Of a stretch of 64,000 nucleotides of DNA, positions 1 through 6,413 are shown one piece after another (within the stretch, counting starts at the first letter, position 1; each line of letters begins with the position of its first letter). The stretch lies in assembly GCF_003634755.1 (NCBI RefSeq), contig NZ_RBXA01000001.1, positions 1,426,001 through 1,490,000 on the forward strand, written 5' to 3'. Source of the DNA: Flavobacterium limicola. Its GTDB lineage: Bacteria; Bacteroidota; Bacteroidia; Flavobacteriales; Flavobacteriaceae. The position numbers and the translations under genes are program-made. A model generated the notes under the pieces. It was not told the DNA's origin, searched no databases, and saw only the letters and a program-made list of their open reading frames with translations.

Positions 1-149
1 TGACCACACAATATTGCGCGAGGACTTTCTGCTCCAGCGCCTTCTCCAAAATATCCCCAAAGTGCGAAAAACGAAACAAAAAATAATGCTACAGAATATA
101 AAATTTCTAATGCAACAATTTTTAGTAAAAGTAGATAGTTAATTTTCAA
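1..149 (-). CDS. Partial small membrane protein (sixth cassette)
   Basis: This is the 5' part of a gene that continues past the left edge of the window. Reading starts at a TTG at 147-149, after an AAAGAAAC stretch. An in-frame TAA lies upstream, and no ATG is available between them. The 49 visible residues are mostly hydrophobic, with Leu/Ile-rich stretches through about residue 32, consistent with a membrane segment, followed by a Gly-rich turn. The start lies about 40 bp inside the cassette edge, a spacing typical of compact cassettes. I do not recognise the family. Because the start is not ATG and the gene is truncated, it remains tentative. Confidence 0.45.
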   Translation of the reverse strand, partial: MKINYLLLLKIVALEILYSVALFFVSFFALWGYFGEGAGAESPRAILCG

Positions 150-182
150 GTTATGTTTCTTTAGATTCGTTTAAGTAGCATT

Positions 183-308
183 ACCGCTAACGTTATGCCA
201 CTTTGAGATGGCTGGAAGTTCGTAACCACTTAGTTTTCGGCTTAACGAAAACGTGATGCGAAACGGTAATTCCACTAAATTCCAGCTAGCTCAAAATGGC
301 TGTTGGGC
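183..308 (-). repeat. attC-like site A
   Basis: This palindromic site ends cassette 5. Read on the minus strand, the inverse core GCCCAAC (302-308) comes first and the core GTTAGCG (185-191) last. The two arms, GCCACTTTGAGATGGCTGGAA (197-217 plus strand, shortened here: GCCACTTTGAGATGGCTGG) and the facing strand GCCATTTTGAGCTAGCTGG, pair with a few mismatches. The central spacer contains its own hairpin, GTTTTCG (233-239) with CGAAAAC (245-251). The spacer type is shared with site B. Confidence 0.8.
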
Positions 309-3300
309 AATCCTGTTTTTAATTCAATATTAATTTCGATGATACTACTTTGGTACTTTCGAAGTTTACTTTTACGAAGTATATTCCTTTTCTGAAATTT
401 GATACATCAATTTTTATATCAGAGATATTAAAAACATTCTCATAGTAAATACGTTGACCTAAAGCATTATAAAATTCAATAGACTTAACTTTTTCAGAAA
501 TATTAGATTTAATATTCACATAATCAGTTGCTGGGTTTGGATATATTGATATTTCTTGCTCTAAATCAAAATCTGTAAGGCTCAATGTGCCCGTTGTATA
601 TTGATAAGTATCTGAATAAATTATATTCCCATTATTAGTGGCAACTAATCTGTAGTAATAAGTTTGTTTTGCCAACGGATTGTTGATTAAACCAGATATC
701 AAATTAGTATTATAACCATAAGCAAAATTTGGTGTTCCTGTTATTAATGAACCAAAACTGTTTGTAACTCCATACTCAAAATGAATGTTAGTTAAATATG
801 CACCTTGACAATTAATTAAGCCTTTTAATTTTAAAGAATTTGTTTGAGGTTCTTCTATTGTTCCATTAACTATTATAATATTTCTTGAAAAATTGAAAAC
901 TCTTTCCTCGCTATAAATTGCTTGTCCATTATGCATGGCTTTCAATCTGTAATAATAATTTAAATTGGCATCTAGGTTAGTAATTGTGGCACTTACATGG
1001 TTAGAGCTACTAGCGTTGATTTGCGAAGGATTGGTTGAAATATTGTTTTCATAATCGAGAGTACCATATTCAAATACGATGTCAGTTATATCTTTATTAT
1101 AGGATGTTAAATATGCTGATAATGTAACATTTGTTCCATTAATATTTGGACTGTTAATATTTATTTTATATTCTGGATAAGTTGTAAAGGACCGAATGTT
1201 ACCATAAATATCTTCCCCTTTGTGTGTGGCCTTTATTCTGTAGAAGTATTTTGTTTCTGGTTTTAAGTTAGTTAAACTTGCCTCAACAGTTGCTGTTGAA
1301 TTTCCTAATACAAGTGTTGGTGTTCCGCCTAAAGTACTATCAAGAACATCAGAACTCGTGCCATATTGAAACTCCACATTTGTAATGTCATACCCATTAG
1401 AAACTATATTGCCTGAAATTTGTGCAGTAGTTGATGAATAATTATAAGTAAAGTTTGTTGTTATTTCAAAATCGGGAAGTGTTGTGAAACTTAAAATTTG
1501 GCTGTAATATATATTTGAATTCTGTATTGCAGTTAATCTATAGTAATAGGTAGTATTTGATTCTAAGTTTATTAAATTTATTGAAATATTTGCAGATCCA
1601 TTTGAAGCAACTGTACCAGGTGTTGTAGCAATAATATTTTTGAAAGAGTGATCTAAACTGTACTCAAATTGAATGTTTGAAATAGCCTGGCCATTAGAAG
1701 TAGCATTACCAGTTAAGCTAGCACTTGAATTAGTAACGTTTTTAGCAGGATTAATACTTAAAACTATGGGTTGGTATTGCACATCACTTCTATAAATTTT
1801 ACCATTTGACCCTGCAGTATATATTTTATCATTAATAAGCTCAATAGAGTTAATAGCATATTGTTGAGTAAGATATTGCCAATTTAAGCCTCCGTTTTCT
1901 GTTTTATATAATTTTCCATCTTCGTCTGCAATATAACCTACATTTTTTGAATAAAACTTAACCTTTGTGTACCATTCGTAAGGAATTTCTAATTTTTTCC
2001 ATACAATACCTCCGTCAGTTGTTTTATAAATCAATCCTTGGTCACCGACAAAATATCCATTGTTCTCATCAATAAAATCAAAGGCATTGATTCCTTCGTC
2101 TACTTCAATACAAATGTTCCAAGTATTTCCACCGTCAATAGTTTTATACATACTACCATTTGAATATCCTATTCTATTGCCATATCCTACCAAATCATTA
2201 ACAAATTGTATTTCGCCATATAAAATAGATTTAACTTGTGTCCATGTGGAACCACCGTTTGTAGTTTTCATTACTTTTTTTTGATTGAAACCACCACTGA
2301 CATATCCTATATCATCATTTATAAAATTGATAGAAGACAAATCCTCGTTGATTATTTCATTTCCATTATTTAATTTGGTCCAACTTATGCCCCCATTTAT
2401 GGTTTTATAAACGGAGCCTGTAGTACCTGAAGTTCCTATAGTACCGCCAACTAAGGCATAGCCTAAATTTTCATTGATAAAATCAAATCTGCTAGTTTTC
2501 TCATTTTTAAGTGGAGGTCCAAGATTATTCCAAGTACTTCCTGAATCGATTGTTTTATAAAAATTATTTCCTTGTAAGGCATAACCTAAATCTTTATTGA
2601 TGAAATCAATTTGACTAAAGTCATTATACGTTATAGAATGCGGTGTCCAAGTATTTCCTCCATCTGTAGTTTTAATGATTCGACCGCGATCACCAGTAGC
2701 GTAGCCAATATTTTTGTTTTGAAAATATATACCGTACATAGAAGTTACAGCTACAAAGCCATTTTGAAAAAATATTTGATTCCATGTAGTTCCTCCATCA
2801 GTTGTTTTGTAGGTTGCACCATACTCTCCAGTAGCAAAACCATTATTCTCGTCTAAAAAATGAAAATCATAAATAGCTTGATTTGTTTCAGAAATTTCTA
2901 CCCAAGTTTCACCAGCATCGGTTGTTTTGTATAGGTCATTACGATCTCTTGTTGCGAAACCAATATTTTGATTTACAAAATAAACCGTAAAATAATCTGA
3001 AAGTGAAATATTATTGTTATCTATTGTTTTGTACCAATTTTGACCTCCATCAATGGTTTTTAGTATGATTCCATTATTACAAACTGCATGTCCAACTAAA
3101 GAACTGGTAAAAGCTGTTTTAACCACAGTGACATTAGGAATTGTAAAACTTTGCCAAGTATTTCCTCCATTATTAGATTTTACGATACTATTTGAAGTTG
3201 ATAGTATTATATTCTTATCATCTATTATATTAACAGTATTGCAATTACCGCTGAAACCAACAGAAATTTGATTCCATGATGCTCCGTTATCTACAGATTC

Positions 3301-3631
3301 TAGAACATATCCATTGTTACCGACAATATAACCTTTTGTATTGTAGAAACTCATATCATTTCCACTTGAGATATTTTGCTTTTTTGTCCAAGTATTACCA
3401 GCATCCAGTGTTTCTAATAACTCATTTGAAGTTATAATGTAACCAATATTATTTGTCACAAATTCAACACCTTTTCCAGTATTAGCTGTTGGTTTAGGAT
3501 TTAATAGTTCCCAATTTGTTTGCGAGTGAATTTTATTTATACATATAATAATATAGAACAGGATAAGTAGATTTTTTTTCATTTTCGATTTATTAATTAA
3601 TTCGTCTCCGTTTATTTAACATGTTGCCCAA
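191..3631 (-). mobile_element. Cassette 5 (3.4 kb, secreted T9SS protein)
   Basis: On the minus strand this cassette starts with TTGGGCAAC after the site B crossover and ends with the inverse core of site A, read TTGCCCAAC. The two match as exact complements over nine bases. It carries one gene, 319-3582. At 3441 bp it is several times larger than the other cassettes here and than typical integron cassettes. Confidence 0.75.
319..3582 (-). CDS. Secreted Ycf48-like/BNR repeat protein with T9SS sorting domain
   Basis: This 1087-residue protein is probably exported to the cell surface or medium. Residues 1-20 form a signal peptide. Residues from about 25 to 610 hold about a dozen repeats with the pattern YKTTDGGxTW and NNGYATG, typical of Ycf48-like/BNR beta-propeller blades. 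From about 620 to 990 there are four repeats of roughly 90 residues with FEYG, TYYYRL and FTT motifs, which look like fibronectin type III-like modules. The last 80 residues are a type IX secretion C-terminal domain, with IYPNPATDYVNI near its start and GIYFVKV near its end. Binding target and function are unknown; adhesion or a surface structural role is an inference. It is the only gene of its cassette, which is unusual for so large a protein. Confidence 0.85.
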   Translation of the reverse strand: MKKNLLILFYIIICINKIHSQTNWELLNPKPTANTGKGVEFVTNNIGYIITSNELLETLDAGNTWTKKQNISSGNDMSFYNTKGYIVGNNGYVLESVDNGASWNQISVGFSGNCNTVNIIDDKNIILSTSNSIVKSNNGGNTWQSFTIPNVTVVKTAFTSSLVGHAVCNNGIILKTIDGGQNWYKTIDNNNISLSDYFTVYFVNQNIGFATRDRNDLYKTTDAGETWVEISETNQAIYDFHFLDENNGFATGEYGATYKTTDGGTTWNQIFFQNGFVAVTSMYGIYFQNKNIGYATGDRGRIIKTTDGGNTWTPHSITYNDFSQIDFINKDLGYALQGNNFYKTIDSGSTWNNLGPPLKNEKTSRFDFINENLGYALVGGTIGTSGTTGSVYKTINGGISWTKLNNGNEIINEDLSSINFINDDIGYVSGGFNQKKVMKTTNGGSTWTQVKSILYGEIQFVNDLVGYGNRIGYSNGSMYKTIDGGNTWNICIEVDEGINAFDFIDENNGYFVGDQGLIYKTTDGGIVWKKLEIPYEWYTKVKFYSKNVGYIADEDGKLYKTENGGLNWQYLTQQYAINSIELINDKIYTAGSNGKIYRSDVQYQPIVLSINPAKNVTNSSASLTGNATSNGQAISNIQFEYSLDHSFKNIIATTPGTVASNGSANISINLINLESNTTYYYRLTAIQNSNIYYSQILSFTTLPDFEITTNFTYNYSSTTAQISGNIVSNGYDITNVEFQYGTSSDVLDSTLGGTPTLVLGNSTATVEASLTNLKPETKYFYRIKATHKGEDIYGNIRSFTTYPEYKININSPNINGTNVTLSAYLTSYNKDITDIVFEYGTLDYENNISTNPSQINASSSNHVSATITNLDANLNYYYRLKAMHNGQAIYSEERVFNFSRNIIIVNGTIEEPQTNSLKLKGLINCQGAYLTNIHFEYGVTNSFGSLITGTPNFAYGYNTNLISGLINNPLAKQTYYYRLVATNNGNIIYSDTYQYTTGTLSLTDFDLEQEISIYPNPATDYVNIKSNISEKVKSIEFYNALGQRIYYENVFNISDIKIDVSNFRKGIYFVKVNFESTKVVSSKLILN

Positions 3632-3754
3632 CGTTCCGCTGCCTGTGGCTGTTGTGGGAGTTCGTAACCGCTCAAGTTTCGGCTTTGCAGAAAGTTGATG
3701 CGAAACGGTAATTCCACTAAATCCCACAATAGATACAGACAGCTGTTATAAGGC
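3626..3754 (-). repeat. attC-like site B
   Basis: This site ends cassette 4. Read on the minus strand it runs from the inverse core in GCCTTATAAC (3745-3754) to the core GTTGGGC (3626-3632). The arms GCTGCCTGTGGCTGTTGTGG and the facing GCTGTCTGTATCTATTGTGG pair with mismatches. The spacer, with TTCGTAACCGCT and GCGAAACGGTAATTCCACT, is of the same subfamily as site A. Confidence 0.82.
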
Positions 3755-3819
3755 GGTTTTATTTTCGGTTTCGTGTTTCCACCGCTATTAAGCGAAACAC
3801 AAGTTTAAATTATTATGTT

Positions 3820-3927
3820 ATGAAATTTTTTAAATCGGATGAACAAGAAATTAGGTTTAATATTATTGTTACAATTATTGCTTTAGCAATATATATAATT
3901 CTTTCAACGCTAAGACAATCGCAATGA
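3820..3927 (+). CDS. Doubtful 35-residue membrane peptide
   Basis: ATG to TGA encodes 35 residues: a charged start (KFFKSDEQEIRF), one hydrophobic helix rich in Ile, Val, Ala and Leu, and a short polar tail. The composition is protein-like. However, the ORF is opposite in direction to every other cassette gene and overlaps the 3' end of the 3875-4279 gene by 53 bp. The same bases also fall in a 3' tail that is partly shared with cassette 3, where no equivalent ORF survives. It may be chance. Confidence 0.25.
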   Translation: MKFFKSDEQEIRFNIIVTIIALAIYIILSTLRQSQ

Positions 3928-4279
3928 AAAGTCCAATTCTCGCAAACTGTTTAGTTTTTGGAAATTCTTTGAGCATTTTTTGCGCTAGTTCTAAATCAAT
4001 TTTTGATTTTTCAAATTCTATACGTTCTTTTTCGGCAAAATATTTATGCTCTTCTATTATGTCCTTTAAGAATTTTTCTCCTTTGTCGGTTATAGAATAT
4101 ATAGAATCTCGATTATCGTCTTCAACAATCAAACTATTTCTTTCCAAGAAGTCAATGTTTTGTATAAAAACAATTCGGTCAAAATGCTCGTCAATTTTTG
4201 GATACAAATCTTGGTCTCTTAAATTAACTTTGTTTTGTTTGAAAAATATTAGATGGTTTTTTACTTCGATATTATTCAT
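3875..4279 (-). CDS. Hypothetical winged-helix-like protein with C-terminal membrane anchor
   Basis: This 134-residue protein is the gene of cassette 4. Residues about 25-75 look like a winged-helix fold: helices followed by LERNSLIVEDDNRDSIYSI and TDKGEKFLKDI, a common signature of small winged-helix proteins. Residues 75-110 are charged and probably helical. The last 22 residues (from about ARIGLFIAIVLALKELYIL) form one hydrophobic segment. The likely topology is a cytoplasmic domain tethered to the inner membrane by its tail. I do not recognise a named family. Cassette 3 carries a protein of the same layout but without obvious sequence similarity. Function unknown. Confidence 0.7.
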   Translation of the reverse strand: MNNIEVKNHLIFFKQNKVNLRDQDLYPKIDEHFDRIVFIQNIDFLERNSLIVEDDNRDSIYSITDKGEKFLKDIIEEHKYFAEKERIEFEKSKIDLELAQKMLKEFPKTKQFARIGLFIAIVLALKELYILLKQ

Positions 4280-4309
4280 AGTGTTTTCGGTATTTCGGTT
4301 CTCTAAACT

Positions 4310-4445
4310 GCCTTATAACGTTCCCGCGCTACACGCAGGCTGGGATTAAAGATGCGTATTCTTTCGGTTAAAAACAAATGTATCAAACACAAACTATTTT
4401 CAAATTAAGCCAATTGCCCAGCTTGCTTGTAGCGTGTGTTAGGGC
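4310..4445 (-). repeat. attC-like site C
   Basis: This site ends cassette 3. Read on the minus strand it begins with GCCCTAAC (4438-4445) and ends with GTTATAAGGC (4310-4319). The arms CGCGCTACACGCAGGCTGGG and the facing ACGCTACAAGCAAGCTGGG pair well. The spacer ending in ATTAAGCCAATTGCCCA is shared with sites D and E. Confidence 0.85.
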
Positions 4446-5035
4446 TTCGGTTTTATTTTTCGGTTTAGTTTCCGCACCGCTTTTAAGTCGGAAGCAATTT
4501 TAAATATTTTTGTTATGATTAATTATGTAAACCTTTTTTGTTCTATTGCTATCAAAGCAATTCCCAATAGCAACGGTATTAATATTTGCCACCAAAATTT
4601 TTCTACAAACGAAATAATAACGCTTTGTTGTTTCTCTTTTGCTTTTGGTTGGGTTGTCTGTTTAATTTCTGTTTTTAAAACACTTAATTCATCTGATTGA
4701 TTAAGTTGGCCAATTGTAGAATTATTAAAATTATTAGTTATGTTTCTATTGTCGGAATCTATTTTGTTTAAATATTCAATTCCTTTGAAGTTGATTTTCG
4801 CCCGTATAAAATCTACTTTCACACCAGTTCCATCACCAAATCGCAAGTCAATTCCGCTTCCGTATGATATTAATTTTTCTTTTTCCAGTTCAATTAATTT
4901 CTGTTTTAATTTTTTTGTGTTAGTTTCTAATCTAGAAACATCAACAGGTTCTCCGTTATTATTTTCTGATAAATATTTAAGTATTTTATATTCTAAAGTG
5001 TCTTTCATATTTCGGTTCTTTAAACTGAGCCCTAA
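4319..5035 (-). mobile_element. Cassette 3 (winged-helix/TM protein)
   Basis: The cassette starts on the minus strand with TTAGGGC and ends with GCCCTAA, an exact complement. It carries the gene 4523-5008. Its leader AGTTTAAAGAACCGAAATA and the tail between gene and site C resemble those of cassette 4. Confidence 0.78.
4523..5008 (-). CDS. Hypothetical winged-helix-like protein with C-terminal membrane anchor
   Basis: This 161-residue protein is the gene of cassette 3. Residues 1-50 (EYKILKYLSENNNG, then a Lys/Leu-rich helix ending LEKEKLISYG) look like a helix-turn-helix of winged-helix type. The domain continues to about residue 85 (KINFKGIEYLNKI). Residues 88-105 contain an Asn/Ser/Thr motif, NNFNNSTIGQLNQS, of a kind seen in several bacterial membrane-associated unknowns. 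A charged linker is followed by one transmembrane segment (WWQILIPLLLGIALIAI) and a short basic tail. I see no enzymatic motif. A membrane-tethered sensor or regulator is an inference from layout only. Confidence 0.7.
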   Translation of the reverse strand: MKDTLEYKILKYLSENNNGEPVDVSRLETNTKKLKQKLIELEKEKLISYGSGIDLRFGDGTGVKVDFIRAKINFKGIEYLNKIDSDNRNITNNFNNSTIGQLNQSDELSVLKTEIKQTTQPKAKEKQQSVIISFVEKFWWQILIPLLLGIALIAIEQKRFT

Positions 5036-5161
5036 CGTTCCCGCGCTACACGCGGTTTGGGACTAAATTAAGACTAATATTCGGATTTGCCAAAACTTCC
5101 AAATACAAACCAATTTCCCCATTAAACCTATTGCCCAAATCGCTTGTAGCGTGTGTTAAGC
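5029..5161 (-). repeat. attC-like site D
   Basis: This site ends cassette 2. The minus strand reads GCTTAAC (5155-5161) at the start and GTTAGGGC (5029-5036) at the end. The arms CGCTACACGCGGTTTGGG (plus strand, from 5043) and the facing CGCTACAAGCGATTTGGG differ at two positions. The spacer TAAATTAAGACTAATATTCG is close to that of site E. Confidence 0.87.
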
Positions 5162-5513
5162 GGGGGTTGTTTAGTCGGAATTACAATTAAACCGCAAATT
5201 TTTCACGCTTCTGTATTTCGGTTTGTTATTTTTAACTTTCACGTTTGTTTTTAGTTTTCTGTTATTTGGTTCCAATTTTCACGTTTCCTTTTTCCAAGTT
5301 TCTATTGTCAGATTCCAATTTTCACGCTTCTGTTTTCCGAGTTTCTGTTTTTCCACTCCAATTTTCACACTTCTGCTTTTCAGGTTTCAACTTTCCAGCT
5401 TCTGTTGGCGCTTCCGTTTTTCACGCTTCAGCTTTGTTAATTTCTTGCGGAAACAAATGCTTGTTTTCTAATGGATTTCTTCTGCGTAATTTCGGCTTTC
5501 AACTCCCGCTTAA
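5036..5513 (-). mobile_element. Cassette 2 (no recognisable gene)
   Basis: The 478 bp between the site E and site D crossovers start on the minus strand with TTAAGCGGG and end with CCCGCTTAA, an exact complement over nine bases. No minus-strand frame stays open for more than about 25 codons. The body is a degenerate tandem repeat, described separately. The start, AGTTGAAAGCCGAAATTA, is a variant of the leader of cassettes 3 and 4. Confidence 0.75.
5200..5450 (-). repeat. Degenerate ~24-30 bp tandem repeat filling cassette 2
   Basis: Read on the minus strand, units resembling CAGAAGCGTGAAAATTGGA recur about six times with varied spacing: CGTGAAAAACGG, TGTGAAAATTGG, CGTGAAAATTGG (twice), CGTGAAAGTT and CGTGAAAAATTT. 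The units put TGA stops in frame, so a protein on this strand is unlikely. Two + strand ORFs of 82 and 99 codons here are Phe/Ser-rich translations of the repeat. A structural RNA or a decayed repeat protein are both possible. Confidence 0.6.
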
Positions 5514-5642
5514 CGTTCTGGCACTACAGCGGGTTTGGGATTAAATTAAGACCATTATTCGGATTTGCCAAATCATTCCAAATGCAAAACCATTTTTCCA
5601 TTAAGCCAATTGCCCAAATCCGTTGTAGTGGCTGTTAGGTGC
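5505..5642 (-). repeat. attC-like site E
   Basis: This site ends cassette 1. The minus strand starts with GCACCTAAC (5634-5642), where ACCTAAC fits the integron inverse core RYYYAAC. It ends with GTTAAGCGGG (5505-5514), where GTTAAGC fits the core GTTRRRY. The arms GCACTACAGCGGGTTTGGG and the facing CCACTACAACGGATTTGGG pair with three mismatches. The spacer belongs to the site C/D subfamily. Confidence 0.88.
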
Positions 5643-6310
5643 TGGCGTTTTTATGCTGTTAAAATAATATCATACTTTTTTAATATTTCTACAGCTTCCG
5701 AAAAGGCGTTTAAACCTTCTTGATATGATGGGAATTTTGGTCGATGTCCTTTTACCATATTTACAAATTCTCTACCTTTTTGTATTTTGTCAACTTCATT
5801 TTTAGGAATTAACAAATCATTGCAAAGCAAATTAATTACATTTATTAATTCGATTTTTTGTTCAATTATGTATTTATTGTTTACACACATTCTCAAAACC
5901 ATTTCAAAATTCGCAACGTTTTCAAAATCTTCGTCTAATAAATCATAATCAGTTATATTACCATATTCTTGATAACATTTTGAGTAAAATTCTTTTAATG
6001 CAGGAGCAGATAAAAGTAAAAAAAGGAAATCTACATTTTTCATTTCCATTTGTTTCTCAGTAGGTATCAATTCGACTTCTCCTTCTTTAGCAACAATAAT
6101 ATTGTCTGGAATTCCAATATTTATTAAATTGATGAAGCAAACGTAATCACCGTGTCTTATAGCATTAAATTCCTCTTTGTATTTAGTTATTTCAGCTTTA
6201 GATTTAAGTACTTTTAGCATATAACCAACAACAAAATCATAGATTAGTTTTTCTTTAGCCATTTTTGATGTTTAATTTTGAACGTGATTTTGAGGTACGC
6301 TTGCACCTAA
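5514..6310 (-). mobile_element. Cassette 1 (attI-proximal)
   Basis: This is the cassette next to the recombinase, hence by integron logic the most recently gained. It starts on the minus strand with TTAGGTGC and ends with GCACCTAA, an exact complement over eight bases. It carries the gene 5651-6262, with about 48 bp between cassette edge and start codon. Confidence 0.78.
5651..6262 (-). CDS. Hypothetical 203-residue cassette protein
   Basis: I do not recognise this protein. It has no signal peptide or transmembrane segment and looks soluble and largely alpha-helical. It begins AKEKLIYDFVVGYM. The middle has a short Leu-rich stretch (VDFLFLLLSAPALKEF) and many acidic residues, with DYDLLDEDFENV around residues 104-116. 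The C-terminal third contains FVNMVKGHRPKFPSYQEGL and a final helix. No catalytic motif is apparent. As the first cassette it would be the one best expressed from any promoter in or near the attI region. An Imm-like or other accessory role cannot be judged from sequence. Confidence 0.7.
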   Translation of the reverse strand: MAKEKLIYDFVVGYMLKVLKSKAEITKYKEEFNAIRHGDYVCFINLINIGIPDNIIVAKEGEVELIPTEKQMEMKNVDFLFLLLSAPALKEFYSKCYQEYGNITDYDLLDEDFENVANFEMVLRMCVNNKYIIEQKIELINVINLLCNDLLIPKNEVDKIQKGREFVNMVKGHRPKFPSYQEGLNAFSEAVEILKKYDIILTA

Positions 6311-6380
6311 CTTGTATATATGTATGACAAAATCATACAAACCCATCCAGTTTTGGGTAGATATGTATGACAAATACCAT
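6303..6380 (-). other. attI-like recombination site
   Basis: Between the recombinase stop codon and the first cassette lies the core ACCTAAC (6305-6311; GTTAGGT on the minus strand). Beyond it, two 14-bp direct repeats ATATGTATGACAAA lie at 6318-6331 and 6361-6374. Each is the left part of a short inverted repeat (GTATGA/TCATAC and GTATG/CATAC). Between them is ACCCA/TGGGT (6341-6345, 6354-6358). Paired recombinase-binding repeats beside a single crossover core are how attI sites are built. There is no long palindrome like the cassette sites. A -7-like box TATATTTG on the minus strand (6395-6402) could be part of a cassette promoter, but no -33 partner is seen. Confidence 0.65.
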
Positions 6381-6413
6381 ACTTTATTTTAATTCAAATA
6401 TATAGATAATTCA

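Larger units (their letters stand above)
3632..4318 (-). mobile_element. Cassette 4 (winged-helix/TM protein)
   Basis: The minus-strand start TTATAAGGC is complementary to the inverse core at its end, GCCTTATAA. It shares a leader (AGTTTA-AGAACCGAAATA) and a 3' tail of about 75 bp, including a small hairpin at 3770-3810, with cassette 3. It carries the gene 3875-4279 and a doubtful + strand ORF at 3820-3927. Confidence 0.75.

Noticed and set aside
3875..5008. Toxin-antitoxin pairs in cassettes 3 and 4
   Set aside because: Each cassette has a single gene with a membrane anchor, and no toxin motif was seen.
5223..5544. Two + strand ORFs of 82 and 99 codons in cassette 2
   Set aside because: They are Phe/Ser-rich translations of the degenerate repeat, opposite to the direction of cassette genes, and one runs into the attC-like site.
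5036..6402. CRISPR array near the recombinase
   Set aside because: The repeats are few, imperfect and 120-138 bp long with genes between them; there are no cas genes.
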